Made by a program: the position numbers and the translations under genes
The notes under the pieces: model-generated
Databases searched by the model: none
The model's input: the letters and a program-made list of their open reading frames with translations, nothing else
Told to the model about the DNA's origin: nothing
Shown: one piece after another, positions 23,681 through 34,102 of the stretch
Layout: the number at the start of each line of letters is the position of its first letter
How positions within the stretch are numbered: the first letter of the stretch is position 1
Assembly: GCA_907163375.1 (NCBI GenBank)
Contig: CAJQUW010005716.1
Span: 62,001 to 126,000 of the forward strand
Source: Prostheceraeus crozeri
Taxonomy: Eukaryota > Platyhelminthes > Polycladida > Euryleptidae
Length of the DNA stretch: 64,000 bases
Reading direction: 5' to 3'

Positions 23681-25224
23681 TATAATTATGAAACTGCAAT
23701 AATTTTAATCGTTGCGTTGGATACAGTGGAAAATTTGTCATTATGTTACAGAACCTGTAATAAATGAAAAGCGGAAGTGGTGTTGCCAAATTTCAGATTG
23801 CGTTGCTGGATGATACATAAACATAGAACAATAACTTATTTTAAATACATGGGATATTATATTTTTTCAGTTTTCTAAATCGCAAATGCACCGTCCAAAT
23901 GAGAGTGAACCATTAACGTTTTATGATTTACAGTGTACCAAAAGACAGTGGATTGTTTAGATTAGTCTAGATTGTGGATTAGTTTTTGAGTATTGTAGGC
24001 GTCTTGTAGTAGCGTTGCTGGCTGCAAAACCAAGACTTCCAGACCTCTAATACAAAACCGTTTCTGTGTGCCTGGAGATTGAGCGAGGGAGATTTGCAAT
24101 GTACCCAATAAAGATGTTAACACGTACAAACATTCACGAAATATTTTCAGCAAGTTACTTTCAATACTTGCTATAGCTTATGGGTTCATTTTTCTCTGTT
24201 GTTCTATCAGATACTTATCACGCAAAATACTGATAAGATGACAGCATATTATTAAAGTCTTTTTGATAGAGTTTTAATCTATTTCTCGCCTATAAATGCA
24301 GCCTCCATTTTTCTTGTCTATCCAAAAGATGAAATTTAGCTCCGTATTCTTTATTTGCACTCCGACTATGTATGTATTTCTCAGTTGTGAAGGTATAAAG
24401 AACCTGCTGATTAACTTGCAGATTTTGTTACTTTTTATCGGTATTTTTCAGGCAATTTAAGCCTTATATTGCACTTGATAAAGTTAGATGGCTCCAGGTT
24501 GTTGCATCAGTACCAAAGTTCAAAATTCGTGCACTTGATGTCGGAAAAAAATAATGGCGCCAACTTGTTTGTGTGTGAAGGAGGAGGTCTCGCAAGTCAA
24601 AGGAGGTGACAATTAATGGTGAATGGTAGCATTTATACAACCAAGAATGTGATAAAATGAATCAACACCAAACCAAAGTTGCCCATATGGCTATAAAGAT
24701 TTTGTTTAATGTTTTATGACTTTTACATAGGGAAGATACTTTCATTTCAACAAATGCGCAGTCGGTCTACAGGAAAAGATGCGAAATTATTGAAATAAAT
24801 GCGCCATGCATTGTAGATGTTTGGAAACTGGGGCTTGGGTGGTTATTAGATTTTGTTGAAAGCCAAAATTATTTTTCTCATGAGCCGGATGTCCTAATCT
24901 ATCACAACAGGTTCTGAAATGTGAAGATTCTGATGATTCATTACTCAGGCAACACCTACCACACATAAATATTTTAAGGTGCTAATTCAACAGAGCATGT
25001 CATTAAAACTTTAATTGATAATTCCTATTTTGCAATGCAAAATTCCGTCGTCCATGTCTCAAACTTCTGTTGATTCAATATAAATATAATCCCCAATGAC
25101 TCAGCGTGTTAGTCATCCGGGTTTAACTCATGAGCAACATCTGAGAAAAAATATTATTGCAAACGCTTGGGAATATCATAAAATGTATTTAACTTGGAAA
25201 TTTCCAATGCCTTTTCATGAATTA
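23681..25224. other. No gene recognised
   Basis: AT-rich sequence with short open frames only; nothing recognisable. Confidence 0.4.
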
Positions 25225-26318
25225 CAGTCCGTTTCATAAAAAGTGGATCATCCTAAAATTTGACTTAATAAAACATAAGTATGATACAGAAAGCATTTTT
25301 CATGTTATTTCATGTCCCTTATATATTTAAATGTCCTTATATAATCTGATAAGCTATGATACAGTAACGGTTCTTAAGAAGCTAATATTTTGTGGCCCTA
25401 CCTTTATTGTCAATGACATTACCAATTCGTCTAGGCATTGATTCGATGATATCGTTGATTTTTGACTGATCTAACTTTCTCCACTCTCTTTTTAACAGTG
25501 ACGTAAGTTGTGATACGCCATCTGTAGGTAGCAGTGAACGACGAACGTTATGTTTTAGAATACTCCATACATCTCAGTTAACGAGAGACTTGGATCAACT
25601 TTAGGAAATCTCAAAATTAGGCGGTCTCTACGTTTGGATGTTTTGCGTGGATAGCCAGAGCCCTCTTTACGACAGAGTCGAAAATCATCATTATGCCATC
25701 GATGCACATGTGTGTAAGGGACATTTAGTCGCTTGCTTGTAGCTCGCAAAGAAAACCCTAGTTCGAGCAAAGCTGACACTTTGCCTTTTGTGAATGCGAT
25801 CTCGTTATTGTTCATTTGTGCTTTGTATTGTTTTCAACCGGTAAGAGATAGATTTCTAGCTGAAAGCAATCAGGACTGCTGCCAACACCACCGCAACGAA
25901 GTCAGGAAGCTATGGAACATGAATTCCAGTTAATCACATGTAGCAGTTACATTATTGTTGATGAATAATGGCGCTATACAGGCTCTGATTGACCGATTTT
26001 CTTTATTTTTGTTTTGCTTGAAACTTTTTGGCTTGTAGAACAACATATTACATAGCAAAGGAAACAAATGTAATTTTATAAGAGTGAGGTATGATTTTGT
26101 GTAACATTGCTAAATGAAGATCAAATTATCTACTACTTTTTTATCTATAACAGGAAAACAACTCAATATTCATGCTTGAAATTTCCAACAATGATATTAG
26201 TAAGCACAACTGACATATCTTCCAAATTTCAGAGAAATTCGTTCAAGTTTGGCGGAGTTAGACAAAGTTGAAGTTAAGGCGATGTTTAAGGGTGATCCAT
26301 TTTTTATGAAACAATCTG
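25225..26318 (-). mobile_element. Tc1/mariner element, complete ends, internally deleted
   Basis: The left end CAGTCCGTTTCATAAAAAGT (25225) matches the reverse complement of the right end ending at 26318 (CAGATTGTTTCATAAAAAAT), and GGATCA[TC]CCT follows in both. TA dinucleotides flank both ends (25223-25224 and 26319-26320), as expected for this superfamily. Inside is a transposase ORF that keeps only its two extremities. Confidence 0.85.
25382..25815 (-). pseudogene. Tc1-like transposase with the catalytic core deleted
   Basis: The minus-strand frame begins MNNNEIAFTKGKVSALLELG with a paired-like helix-turn-helix (SLRATSKRLNVPYTHVHRW) and the GYPRKTSKRRDR linker. At about 25565 it jumps, with a frame change, directly to the protein's C-terminal end: HNVRRSLLPTDGVSQLTSLL, REWRKLDQSKINDIIESMPR and a TAG at 25382. 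Tc1 transposases are about 340 residues with a central DDE domain; here about 145 codons remain and all the DDE residues are gone. The product could at most bind terminal repeats, and the frame change probably prevents even a joined product. Confidence 0.75.
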
Positions 26319-26975
26319 TAGATGGCAATATGTGTAGTTTGCATTGGAATAAATTCATGACAATTTTCAAATTTAGACTATTTATTCTCCAGTAATATTT
26401 TCAATCAACTTTATGACGATTGGACCTGCGACACGTTGCAAAATACATATACATCAAAATTTGGGTAGATTGGTCTTTATTTGACTCTGTTTTGATAACT
26501 TGTGCGTCTGCCAAAGCATATCGTAGCCGCCATTCCTTGTGTCTAGTGATGCAAATGGAAAATTTTCCATTGGAAAATTTTGAAATTTATTTTTTTGTGA
26601 TTGACGTTTTTCCCTTTGTTTTGGAGACTTATTATAGTCGTTTGAAAAGAATATGTAACATTCAAAGACCGAAAACTTCTCTATCATCCCTGTATGTCAA
26701 CTTATGTAACCAGCAACTGCACCCTTTCCATGTCTATTTCAGATCTTTCCAAATGAATTTCAGACATTGGATGGATTTCAGATTTCTCTAGCTGAATTTC
26801 AGATATCTGTCACAAGCTCAACTTTGAAAAGATCTTAAATTCAACTGGATATTCATGTGGATCATATCTGAAATTCATTTTCGGCAGATCTGAAATCGAA
26901 TTGGAACTATCTGAACCATCTGAACTATATAGAAATGGGGGTGTGTATCCTCAACGAAGATGTCGGACAATAGGC
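26319..26975. other. AT-rich gap with a recurring TTTCAGAT word
   Basis: Between about 26730 and 26905 ATTTCAGA/TCTGAAAT recurs many times in both orientations at irregular spacing, giving small dyads. No gene is seen. Confidence 0.35.
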
Positions 26976-28196
26976 CAGGGGCAGGCGACACGAAACGCTG
27001 TTAGGGCTGACAGGTTATTAGTGATCCCTAATACCCTGAAGTCGACGACTCAAAATTCTGTTAGGGAATCGGCTATTAGTGTAACAGGAAACTCAGCGAC
27101 ACAGAACTCTGCTAGCGTGACCGGGTGTTAGCTTAATAGAATGTCAGCGTCTCGAACGGCTGTTAGGGAAAAGTGTAGCACGCCGTTAGCGAATATCTTA
27201 ACGGGTATGAGAGGCACCTTTAGTGATTCTGTTAGTCGTCTATTTTGTCTTGAAACACAAATAGAAGCTTAGAATAATATCATAAAGAAATGTCAATATG
27301 TGTTTCACCATTTACCAAAAAACAAGGGACTCCGCATACCCCTAAGCAATTTATTACGTGGATCTACTGTATGTCTAACTACAGTGATATGAAATAGCCT
27401 AAATGAAAGGACGCTTATTGAATTATTTACAAGCGTGTCAGTTACAAGCAATGCACATTCACTTGTCTCTCAATGTGGAAGACGAAATGCAAGAAAGACA
27501 ATTTTGATGCTCAAGGAAAGGTTTACGTTGACGTTATCGACTTGGTGCGCAGTGATTTAGCCTATCCCTGAAATGTATCAGGCATTGTCATATTCCCTCA
27601 TGACGTCACTAAAAACCAATGTAGCTTATCTAAGTGAACACTGTCTAATCGAATAAAAGTGCGTAGACATTTGGAGACGCCACACACCATTTTTACAGCA
27701 TGTGGAGACTGCAATTTGACGCCGCAGCAAGCAAAATGAGATTGTTTAAACCCCGAATCAATCCAATCGAAGAACTGCGGGATGAGGATTTTCAATGAAT
27801 TCAAAATTCAATGAATTTTTCAATTAATTGTGTTACTTCTACGGACGCGTATTCCTTCTTCCGCTGCCTCTTCGCCATGTTTGCCTCCTTGCTTCGTGTC
27901 AACATAGACTTAATATTATACTGTGGCTTGTCTCAACGACTGAATTGAATGGCTGATACGCGATTTGATTGGTTGCTGCAGGCGTTGTTACGATAACGCC
28001 AAATCTAATAAAAGCGAACAACAATTTTATGGGAAATCTTACATAGATATCCGACTGCCACCTTTGCTGGCATTCACTAATAAACATTCTAGCTAACAGA
28101 GGTTTCGAGTCCCTGAAAGTGTAGCGTCTATTACCGAGTCATTTGGTTCTCACTAATAGCGCTTTCACTAACGGCGTTTCGTGTCGCCTGCCCCAG
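26976..28196. mobile_element. 1.2-kb DNA element with inverted ends and subterminal repeat units
   Basis: The left end CAGGGGCAGGCGACACGAAA (26976) equals the reverse complement of the right end at 28196 apart from one base, and CGCYGTTAG follows in both. Next to the left end about four diverged units, each with GCGACNCRAAAC..CTGTTAGGG, occur at about 26983, 27045, 27093 and 27148. TTAGTG words recur at both ends. This layout resembles subterminal transposase-binding repeats. No transposase is recognised between them and no target duplication was resolved. Confidence 0.6.
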
Positions 28197-28684
28197 AAGT
28201 TAGAGGCTATCATAGATATTCTTTTACTCATCACAGATATCTTTAGTGACCAAATATCTCACGAGTTTACAGTCTTTATGTCTTCCAATATGGTCGCTCA
28301 TGAATGCTGCATGGACTGTGTGCTTATACTTCACTTGTTCATCAACACATGAAGAATTTGAATCACTGATCAACGCTGCATAATAAAACTTAACTTTCAA
28401 GCTAATAAGCAAACTCCAAAATGATCAAAGTGCTCCACATCTTTCACATTGCATGAAAATACACCCCTATTGTAAAGCAAGATTCACGTTATCCCAAACT
28501 GTGTCTGTGTGTTAATTAAAAATGCTAACAAAATGGCACAAGCCACTGGTGGCAAAGGAATGTTCAAAAAATCCGCGGACGGAACTCGTATTGCTACGAT
28601 TGCTTTAATCGAAATAATGATGAAATTAAGAGTTTTAGACCCAATTTATTGGTAAGCAGCTGCCTTGGCAGTTGAAGCGCTCAA
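28197..28684. other. No gene recognised
   Basis: AT-rich sequence with no notable open frame or repeat. Confidence 0.35.
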
Positions 28685-28815
28685 AGTAAGGCCTATCAAA
28701 AAAATCAAAACTTTCAAAATTTTCCAAAATTTTCCATAATTTTCCAATATTTTCCAAAATTTTCCAATTTTTTCCATAATTTTCCGCGGAAAATTTTGAT
28801 TCAAAATTTTCCGGA
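28685..28815. repeat. Degenerate AAAATTTTCC tandem low-complexity tract
   Basis: About ten imperfect copies of a roughly 11-bp AATTTTCCAA unit, ending in the dyad TTTTCCGCGGAAAA. A small version of the same word lies at 26555-26582. Confidence 0.7.
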
Positions 28816-29329
28816 AGATTTTCATCACTACTTGTGTCACAAACTGCAAAACGAAAAGTCGGACTTCTATGAGTACAACGGACACCGGCCTCCTATATCC
28901 GGGATTTTCCTTTTGTTCTTGGATGTCACAAACAAGCCAGTGACGGCGGCTTTGATGGCTTATTCCTCATCATTGTAGCTGGCTATGTTTATCTGACTGA
29001 CCACTATTCTCAGTGGTTTGCTGGAGAATGCATGGCTGGCTGACCTGATCTGGAAATTGAGCTATCATGCTGGTGGCTGCGGTGGGAACCGCCTTACTTG
29101 TGTTGTCAAATATGCCATAGTCTTTTTTAGAAGTTTTGAAATTCATACGAATAATAATATAATAACAGTAATAATAATAATAAAAAAAATAATAGTAGTA
29201 TATTTCAAAAGAAATGAAATCAAGCATTGAAAGCGAAACGTTACAAAGTAAAAGTCAGACATTGAATTGAATACAAATAATTCACGAATTCCTATGGCTC
29301 TTAAGGCTTCGTACTACTCAGACAAATCC
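28816..29329. other. No gene recognised; short ATA-rich simple repeat
   Basis: A run of AATAATAATAATA-type simple sequence spans about 29150-29205. The word AAAACGAAAAGTCGGA at 28850 recurs at 58011. No gene is seen. Confidence 0.35.
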
Positions 29330-30066
29330 TCAAGAATGACGAACCATATAGGGGATGAAGGAGGACGATCGACGGAGAGTATTGAGTTCTGGTAAAGGGA
29401 ACCGATGTGACCTCTTACTTGACTGTGGCAGTAAACAATTTAGTGGGCTCAGTTCATTAAGGCATTTATCAAAGAGTCTCTCAGAAGATCTAATACGTCG
29501 GGATGATAAGGTTTCCAAGAATTGGTTATCGCAGCCATCCCCGCAATTGACTCGGTGAGCTCTTCTGTGCAGTCTCTCTAATCTTTCAGATAGACCAAAT
29601 GGCATACCAACAAATAATGGGAAACCGTTTTCAATAACTGATTTTAGCAGTCCATTATACACCGTAAAAAGATCATGTTTTGTCAAGAAACGTTTGAGGA
29701 CCCTGAGACAGTGAAGCCTCTGCGCAAAAAGTCTGGTCACATAATCAAAATGACATTCCCATGAAAGATTCTGACTCCAAACCAGTTCAAGAATCTTGCA
29801 AGTTTGAACCAGCTCCAGGTCAGGAAGTAAAACAGGAATACAGGTGCTGTTTTCTTTAATATATGATACTTTGACTTTCGGAAATTGAAGATGAGGTCAT
29901 TCTCTTTTGTCCATTGCAAAATCTTTTCATTTTTCTATTGTATGTGATCATTGTCAGAATTTAGGAATATTGGCGAGCATATGGTCACATCATCGATGTA
30001 CTTGACGTTGGTTAAGTCTTCAGATATTGTAGAACTAAGATCTTGTAAACCTTTGCTCCCCTGAAG
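29330..30066 (-). pseudogene. LINE reverse transcriptase fragment (palm end, connection, thumb)
   Basis: On the minus strand, from 30066 downward: GCHNQLQGSKGLQDLSSTIS, then VKYIDDVTICSP (the YXDD catalytic motif). Next come WTKENDLIFNFRKSK, then RLHCLRVLKRFLTKHDLFTV, LERLHRRAHRV and a C-terminal tail to 29330. This is the same order as in the LINE at 12.6-15.2 kb but from a different, more decayed copy. Frame changes fall near 29930 and 29740. The N-terminal endonuclease and early RT blocks are absent, and the copy stops abruptly where a PLE begins. Confidence 0.7.
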
Positions 30067-30072
30067 CTGGTT

Positions 30073-31415
30073 GTGACAGCCGAAATTTTGGGTGATTATA
30101 GAAATATATATATATATATCTGGTTAGACAAATGCCCAGATTCTATACCAAGCCGAATGAATGAATCCTTTATCATTGGAGGTCTGAAAATAATCTTAGA
30201 ATACAATTATTTTTCTTTTGAAAACGAATATTATAAGCAAATCGCGAGAACGGCAATGGGCACCAAAGTTGCATCCACTTACGCCACCTTGGTAATGGGT
30301 TCCTCGAAGAAAAAATGTATTCTGGAATAAAAAAATGTTTTCCCCGATACAGCTGATTGCATCATAAATTCCTGGATAAGGTATATTGATGATTGCTGGA
30401 TTATTTGGGACGAAAGTTATGGAGAACTCGATCAATTTAAGGAAATAATCGATAATTTAGATTCTTCAATTGCATTTACCTATGAGATGAATGCTGTTTC
30501 CTTAAATTTTCTAGATGTAATGGTTTCTAAAGATATGGATAGCGGCATAATCAGCACCGATATATATATATATAGAAAGAAAACTGACACTATGAGCTAT
30601 GTCCCATTCCATTCTGCGCATCCCTCTCATGTACTGACGAACATTCCATATAACTTAGCGCGTCGAATCAAAATAATAGTGTCAGACGAAACCACAAGAA
30701 CCAATCGTTATTTAGAACTAAAACGTCGCTTATTAACTCTAAATTATCCACTTTCTTTAATTGATGATGCCATTACAAAAGCAAATTCTTCTGAGCTTAG
30801 TGAACAAAAATCGATGAAAAACAACATTTTCCCTTTTATTCATGAATTCAATAAAAGCAACCCAGATATATACAATAAGGTTATTCGTCATATTTCCAGC
30901 ACGTTGAATCTTTTACTTACATTTCGCGATTGCTCTTTTATGAAGGCGTATAAACAACCTAAGTCACTTCAGTCCATATTGACTCAAAATAACAGAATGA
31001 CAATAAGAGGAGTGACCAAATGTAATGAACCAAGATGTAAAAGCTGTAACATAATAATCGAAAGTAATAAAATTGATTTTGAAACCCCTACTGGCATGAC
31101 AGTATTTCAAATCAGAAGAAACTTGGATTGTAAGTCTGCCAATGTCATCTACAAACTCATATGCGGTGGATATAACAAATTTTACATCGACAAACAGGAG
31201 ACACTTTCCGACTTCGCATGACATTACATCGACAACACATCAGAGATAACAGATACACAATCCTACAGGTCAGCAAGCACATATCAAGTTGTGGCGGTGG
31301 GAACTTCAGTGCTATTCCCTTTTTTCAGTTGTCCCCGGATGCTAATCGTTTAGATCGTGAATCTAAAGAATCTATGTTTATCAACTTATTTCATCCTCCA
31401 TTGAATGCAATTTGA
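30073..31415 (+). pseudogene. Penelope-like element: RT plus GIY-YIG, one stop and one frameshift
   Basis: Starts after a short (TA)n tract near 30100. RT blocks: ARTAMGTKVASTYATLVMG, then RYIDDCWIIW near 30380 (catalytic YIDD intact). These are followed by SLNFLDVMV, YVPFHSAHPSHVLTNIPYNL and a Cys-rich linker (TKCNEPRCKSCNII). The GIY-YIG region is decayed (NVIYKLICGGYNKFYID) and shifts frame near 31215 into LHRQHIRDNRYTILQVSKHI. An in-frame TAA at 30328-30330 also interrupts it. The RT N-terminus is missing. The next PLE (32478 on) is related but clearly diverged. Confidence 0.85.
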
Positions 31416-31478
31416 TTTCTTTGTTTTCAAATGAATGTGATGTTTTTGTAATTATGTTCAATATAGAATCAGTTAATT

Positions 31479-31518
31479 GCCTTGACAAGCCCAGAGTGGC
31501 TGAAATCGATCGCCAAGG
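31479..31518 (+). other. PLE end motif with GGCTGAAATCGATCG core (hammerhead-like remnant)
   Basis: About 65 bp past the GIY-YIG frame: CCTTGACAAGCCC, loop, GGCTGAAATCGATCG, CCAAGG. GCC/GGC can form a stem II, GAAA follows, and CCTTG/CAAGG can close a stem I. The motif aligns base for base in its core with 33811-33852 behind the other PLE copy. The CTGATGA segment is not canonical. Confidence 0.45.
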
Positions 31519-31584
31519 TTTAAATGGTTTTTTTCTTGTGTTATAACTTTCGATGTTTCATGACATTTGTATTTAGTTTACTTT

Positions 31585-31608
31585 ATATATATATATATAT
31601 ATATATAT
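31585..31608. repeat. (TA)n microsatellite
   Basis: About a dozen TA units, directly at the 3' edge of the minus-strand SINE-like unit at 31618-31758. Similar tracts sit at about 30102-30118, 32431-32470 and 33937-33962. Confidence 0.9.
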
Positions 31609-31617
31609 TTGTCAAAT

Positions 31618-31758
31618 CTCAACAGATGTAACCACCACGAGACATGTTTTGGTCTGTTGGGCCTCATCAGTCGTGGGTAGGTTTGAACCAGCGACGTTGG
31701 AGGTAGAGGACGTGCAAGCATACCCTCTAACCACAAGGCCACCGGACCATCTGTTGAG
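31618..31758 (-). repeat. Compact tRNA-derived SINE-like unit with a hammerhead-like fold
   Basis: On the minus strand the unit carries a pol III A box-like TGGCCTTGTGG (31741-31731) and, 41 bases later, a B box-like GGTTCAAACC (31689-31680). A hammerhead-type arrangement follows immediately (31676-31635). The whole unit is closed by an 11-bp inverted repeat, CATCTGTTGAG (31748-31758) against CTCAACAGATG (31618-31628). tRNA-derived SINEs normally have the A and B boxes at their start. Coupling pol III boxes to a hammerhead is known in principle from the Smα repeats of schistosomes. Confidence 0.55.
31635..31676 (-). ncRNA. Degenerate type I hammerhead ribozyme-like motif
   Basis: Minus strand: CCACGA, CTGATGA, GGCC-CAACA-GACC, AAAAC, ATG, TC, TCGTGG. 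Stem I (CCACGA/TCGTGG) is a perfect 6 bp and CTGATGA is canonical. Stem II has one mismatch. Stem III is the very short A-U/C-G type known from PLE hammerheads, and the residue before the predicted cut is C. The conserved GAAA is AAAA, meaning the catalytic G12 is A, so this copy is probably inactive. Confidence 0.5.
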
Positions 31759-31910
31759 CGCGTGAATTAGCCAGGAAGGCACTGCTTTAACGCAGGCACG
31801 TGGAGGGCGGACTGCTTTCTGCAATCACTTAATACCGCATCCGAGATTGAGGCGCTTCACGCAGGCGCTACTCATTACATGTTTATACAAGTAACCTGGC
31901 AATTGATAAA

Positions 31911-31943
31911 TTTGTCAAATCTGGTTCAAACCTACCCACGACT
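31911..31943 (+). repeat. Truncated inverted fragment of the SINE-like unit
   Basis: TTTGTCAAATCT followed by GGTTCAAACCTACCCACGAC repeats the B box and first hammerhead strand of 31618-31758 in the opposite orientation. The word TTTGTCAAATCT also borders the full unit, at 31608-31619. Confidence 0.6.
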
Positions 31944-31954
31944 ATCCGGACGAG

Positions 31955-32395
31955 CTCTATCCGCCATTTTGCTACCAGAATCAACGAACATTTGAAAGCG
32001 TATCCAACACCAACCGAAATAAGCACGCATGTACAATTGTACATCCACCAAAGAAAAAAAATTTCGATATCATTGCCTATACTGAATACCCTAGATTTCT
32101 GGAATCAATTATAATAAAGAAGTCTGACTTTAGCACTCTCATGAATGAAAGGGCAAGCTCCATTAATACGTTGTTAGATTTGTAATTCATGACTCTATAG
32201 TGTATTTTATTGCGTAGCTACTTCCAATGCAAGTGACCTTCAGAATTGACTTCATTTTGTGACTTCAGTGATTTTATCTCGGTGACCTAATGACTTGTAA
32301 TTTTGTATTTAAAGATTGTTTTAACTTTGTTTGCTTGATTTCACCTGAGGATGGTAATGATTTGCTGAAACATGCTGCGCGCTCCTAACAATCTT
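31955..32395 (+). pseudogene. 3' tail of a second, distinct Penelope-like element
   Basis: Plus-strand reading gives RHFATRINEHLKAYPTPTEI, then after a frame change near 32100 LESIIIKKSDFSTLMNERAS and a stop near 32184. This looks like the C-terminal half of a GIY-YIG domain and its tail, from a PLE lineage different from the neighbours. An end motif, CACCTGAGGATGG..GCTGAAACATGCTGCGCGC (32343-32382), follows where a pLTR is expected. RT is absent. Confidence 0.5.
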
Positions 32396-32477
32396 GTTTT
32401 CAATTCAAATAACTTTGGGCTATTTCCGAAATATATATATATATATATTATATATTGATATATATTATAAATTTATC

Positions 32478-33664
32478 TGCAGACGTCAGGTACGGCTATG
32501 GGCACTAAAGTGGCCCCAACCTATGCTTCTCTAGCCTTAGGATATATTGAAGAGAAAATGTATACCTTCATTCAAGAACTTTTGCCTACTCAATGTTATG
32601 AACTGTTTCTTTCTTATTGGCTGATGAGGTACTTAGACGGTTGCTTTATAATTTGGTATGAATCGTTTGGTGATGTAAATGAGTTTCTTTCTTTCCTGAA
32701 CACTTTAGATTCAAAAATTAAATTCACTTCAGAGATCAATTCAGAAAGACTTAACCTTTTAGATGTGTTAGTTTATAAGGATGGAAATAAGATCGAGAAA
32801 GATATATACTCAAAGCCGACTGATGGTCATAACTACGTACCGTTCAATTCTGGTCATCCAAGACATGTCCTGCGGAACATCCCGTATGTGCTGGCGAATC
32901 GCATAATCAGAATAGTATCAAACGAAAATGTTAAACAAAAAAGACTTGAAGAAATGCGCACAAGACTCAAAAGTCTAGCTTATCCAAATAAGTTGTTAAG
33001 TGATGCTATTTCTAAATCTAGGATAACACGTCCTATCGAGCACCGCACTATTGACGATAACGTGATTTCGTATGTGAAAACTTTCAATCCTAATAATCCT
33101 GACGTATTTAAAGAAATCATTACTCCATCCTTTTCAAGCTTGAAATGAACCCCAAAATTTAAAAAGCACAGATTAAGACCTTGCCATTGACAACCGAGAT
33201 CTTTATTGAATTTATTAGCAAGACCTAATCGAATGGCAATGAATGGTGTACAGAAATGTCATGATAAGCGATGTGAATGCTGTAAATCTATGTTAATCGA
33301 GAAAATATTCTATTATGAGAGAAATGGAGAACAAAGACATTTTCAAATCAAATCCAGTATGAACTGTAATTCAAGAAACATCATTTATGCCCTGCAATGT
33401 GCAGGATGCACAGCCACTTACATCGGCCAAACAGGTGACTCCTTGCGCGCAAGAGTTCGAGTGCACCGTCAGCAAATTAGGGATGAGAATTATCGCTCCC
33501 TCTATGTTAGTAAACATATATTCAACTGTGCCCGCAACTCCAATCCAATGGTTTATGTAATGCCTCTCTTAAAAATGCCACCTACTTGCACAAAATTGTA
33601 TAGGGAAGAAAGAGAGAAGTTTTGTATCAGAAGGATTGATGCCTCCTTAAATAGGGATATTTAG
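32478..33664 (+). pseudogene. Penelope-like element: RT plus GIY-YIG, catalytic Asp lost and two stops
   Basis: Starts right after a TA-rich tract (32431-32470) with TSGTAMGTKVAPTYASLAL, so it is 5'-truncated. RT: the catalytic block reads RYLDGCFIIW near 32629, so the second Asp of YIDD is Gly and the enzyme would be dead. Then LNLLDVLVYKD, YVPFNSGHPRHVLRNIPYVL and TFNPNNPDVFKEI follow. In the same frame come two stops (33146 and about 33185), then a Cys-rich linker (KCHDKRCECCKSM). The GIY-YIG is well preserved: IIYALQCAGCTATYIGQTGD, SLRARVRVHRQQIRD, ending at 33664. Confidence 0.87.
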
Positions 33665-33810
33665 TTTGCTTTATCTTCATTTTTCACTTTAGAGGTGATA
33701 GATAGATATCATTATCTTTCTTTGGTATTTCTATATCATGCCTATATAGATTTTGAATACTGTGATTTTAATTATCTTGATGTTATACGAATTGTATGAT
33801 AAATCATTCT

Positions 33811-33852
33811 GCGCCCTTGAGAAGCCCTGAACAGGCAGAAAACGGTCGGGCT
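33811..33852 (+). other. PLE end motif with CAGAAAACGGTCGGGC core (hammerhead-like remnant)
   Basis: CCTTGAGAAGCCC, loop, GGCAGAAAACGGTCG, GGCT. It aligns with 31479-31518 (shared CCTTGA[CG]AAGCCC, GGC[AT]GAAA, TCG). AGCCC/GGGCT could close a stem I, with GGTC before it as the cut triplet. It lies about 150 bp beyond the GIY-YIG stop, in the pLTR position. Confidence 0.45.
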
Positions 33853-33932
33853 ATCTTATTTATTTATTTAGTTTTTCTTTATAACATCTGGGTGTGATTG
33901 CGCACTGGTACTAATTTCCATTTTCGATTTTC

Positions 33933-33936
<4 letters not shown>

Positions 33937-33967
<31 letters not shown>

Positions 33968-34017
33968 CGCAAAGTGAAACATGTCCGGTCAAAGCATTTG
34001 TTCTTTCTTTTATATAT

Positions 34018-34100
<83 letters not shown>
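33937..34100. repeat. Two (TA)n microsatellite blocks
   Basis: Blocks at about 33937-33962 and 34011-34100 (some 40 TA units in the second), separated by about 50 bp of unique sequence. The open frames across this tract encode only Tyr-Ile runs and are not genes. Confidence 0.95.

Positions 34101-34102
<2 letters not shown>

Noticed and set aside
24590..24612. AGGAGG words resembling bacterial ribosome-binding sites
   Set aside because: The context is eukaryotic and no ORF follows.
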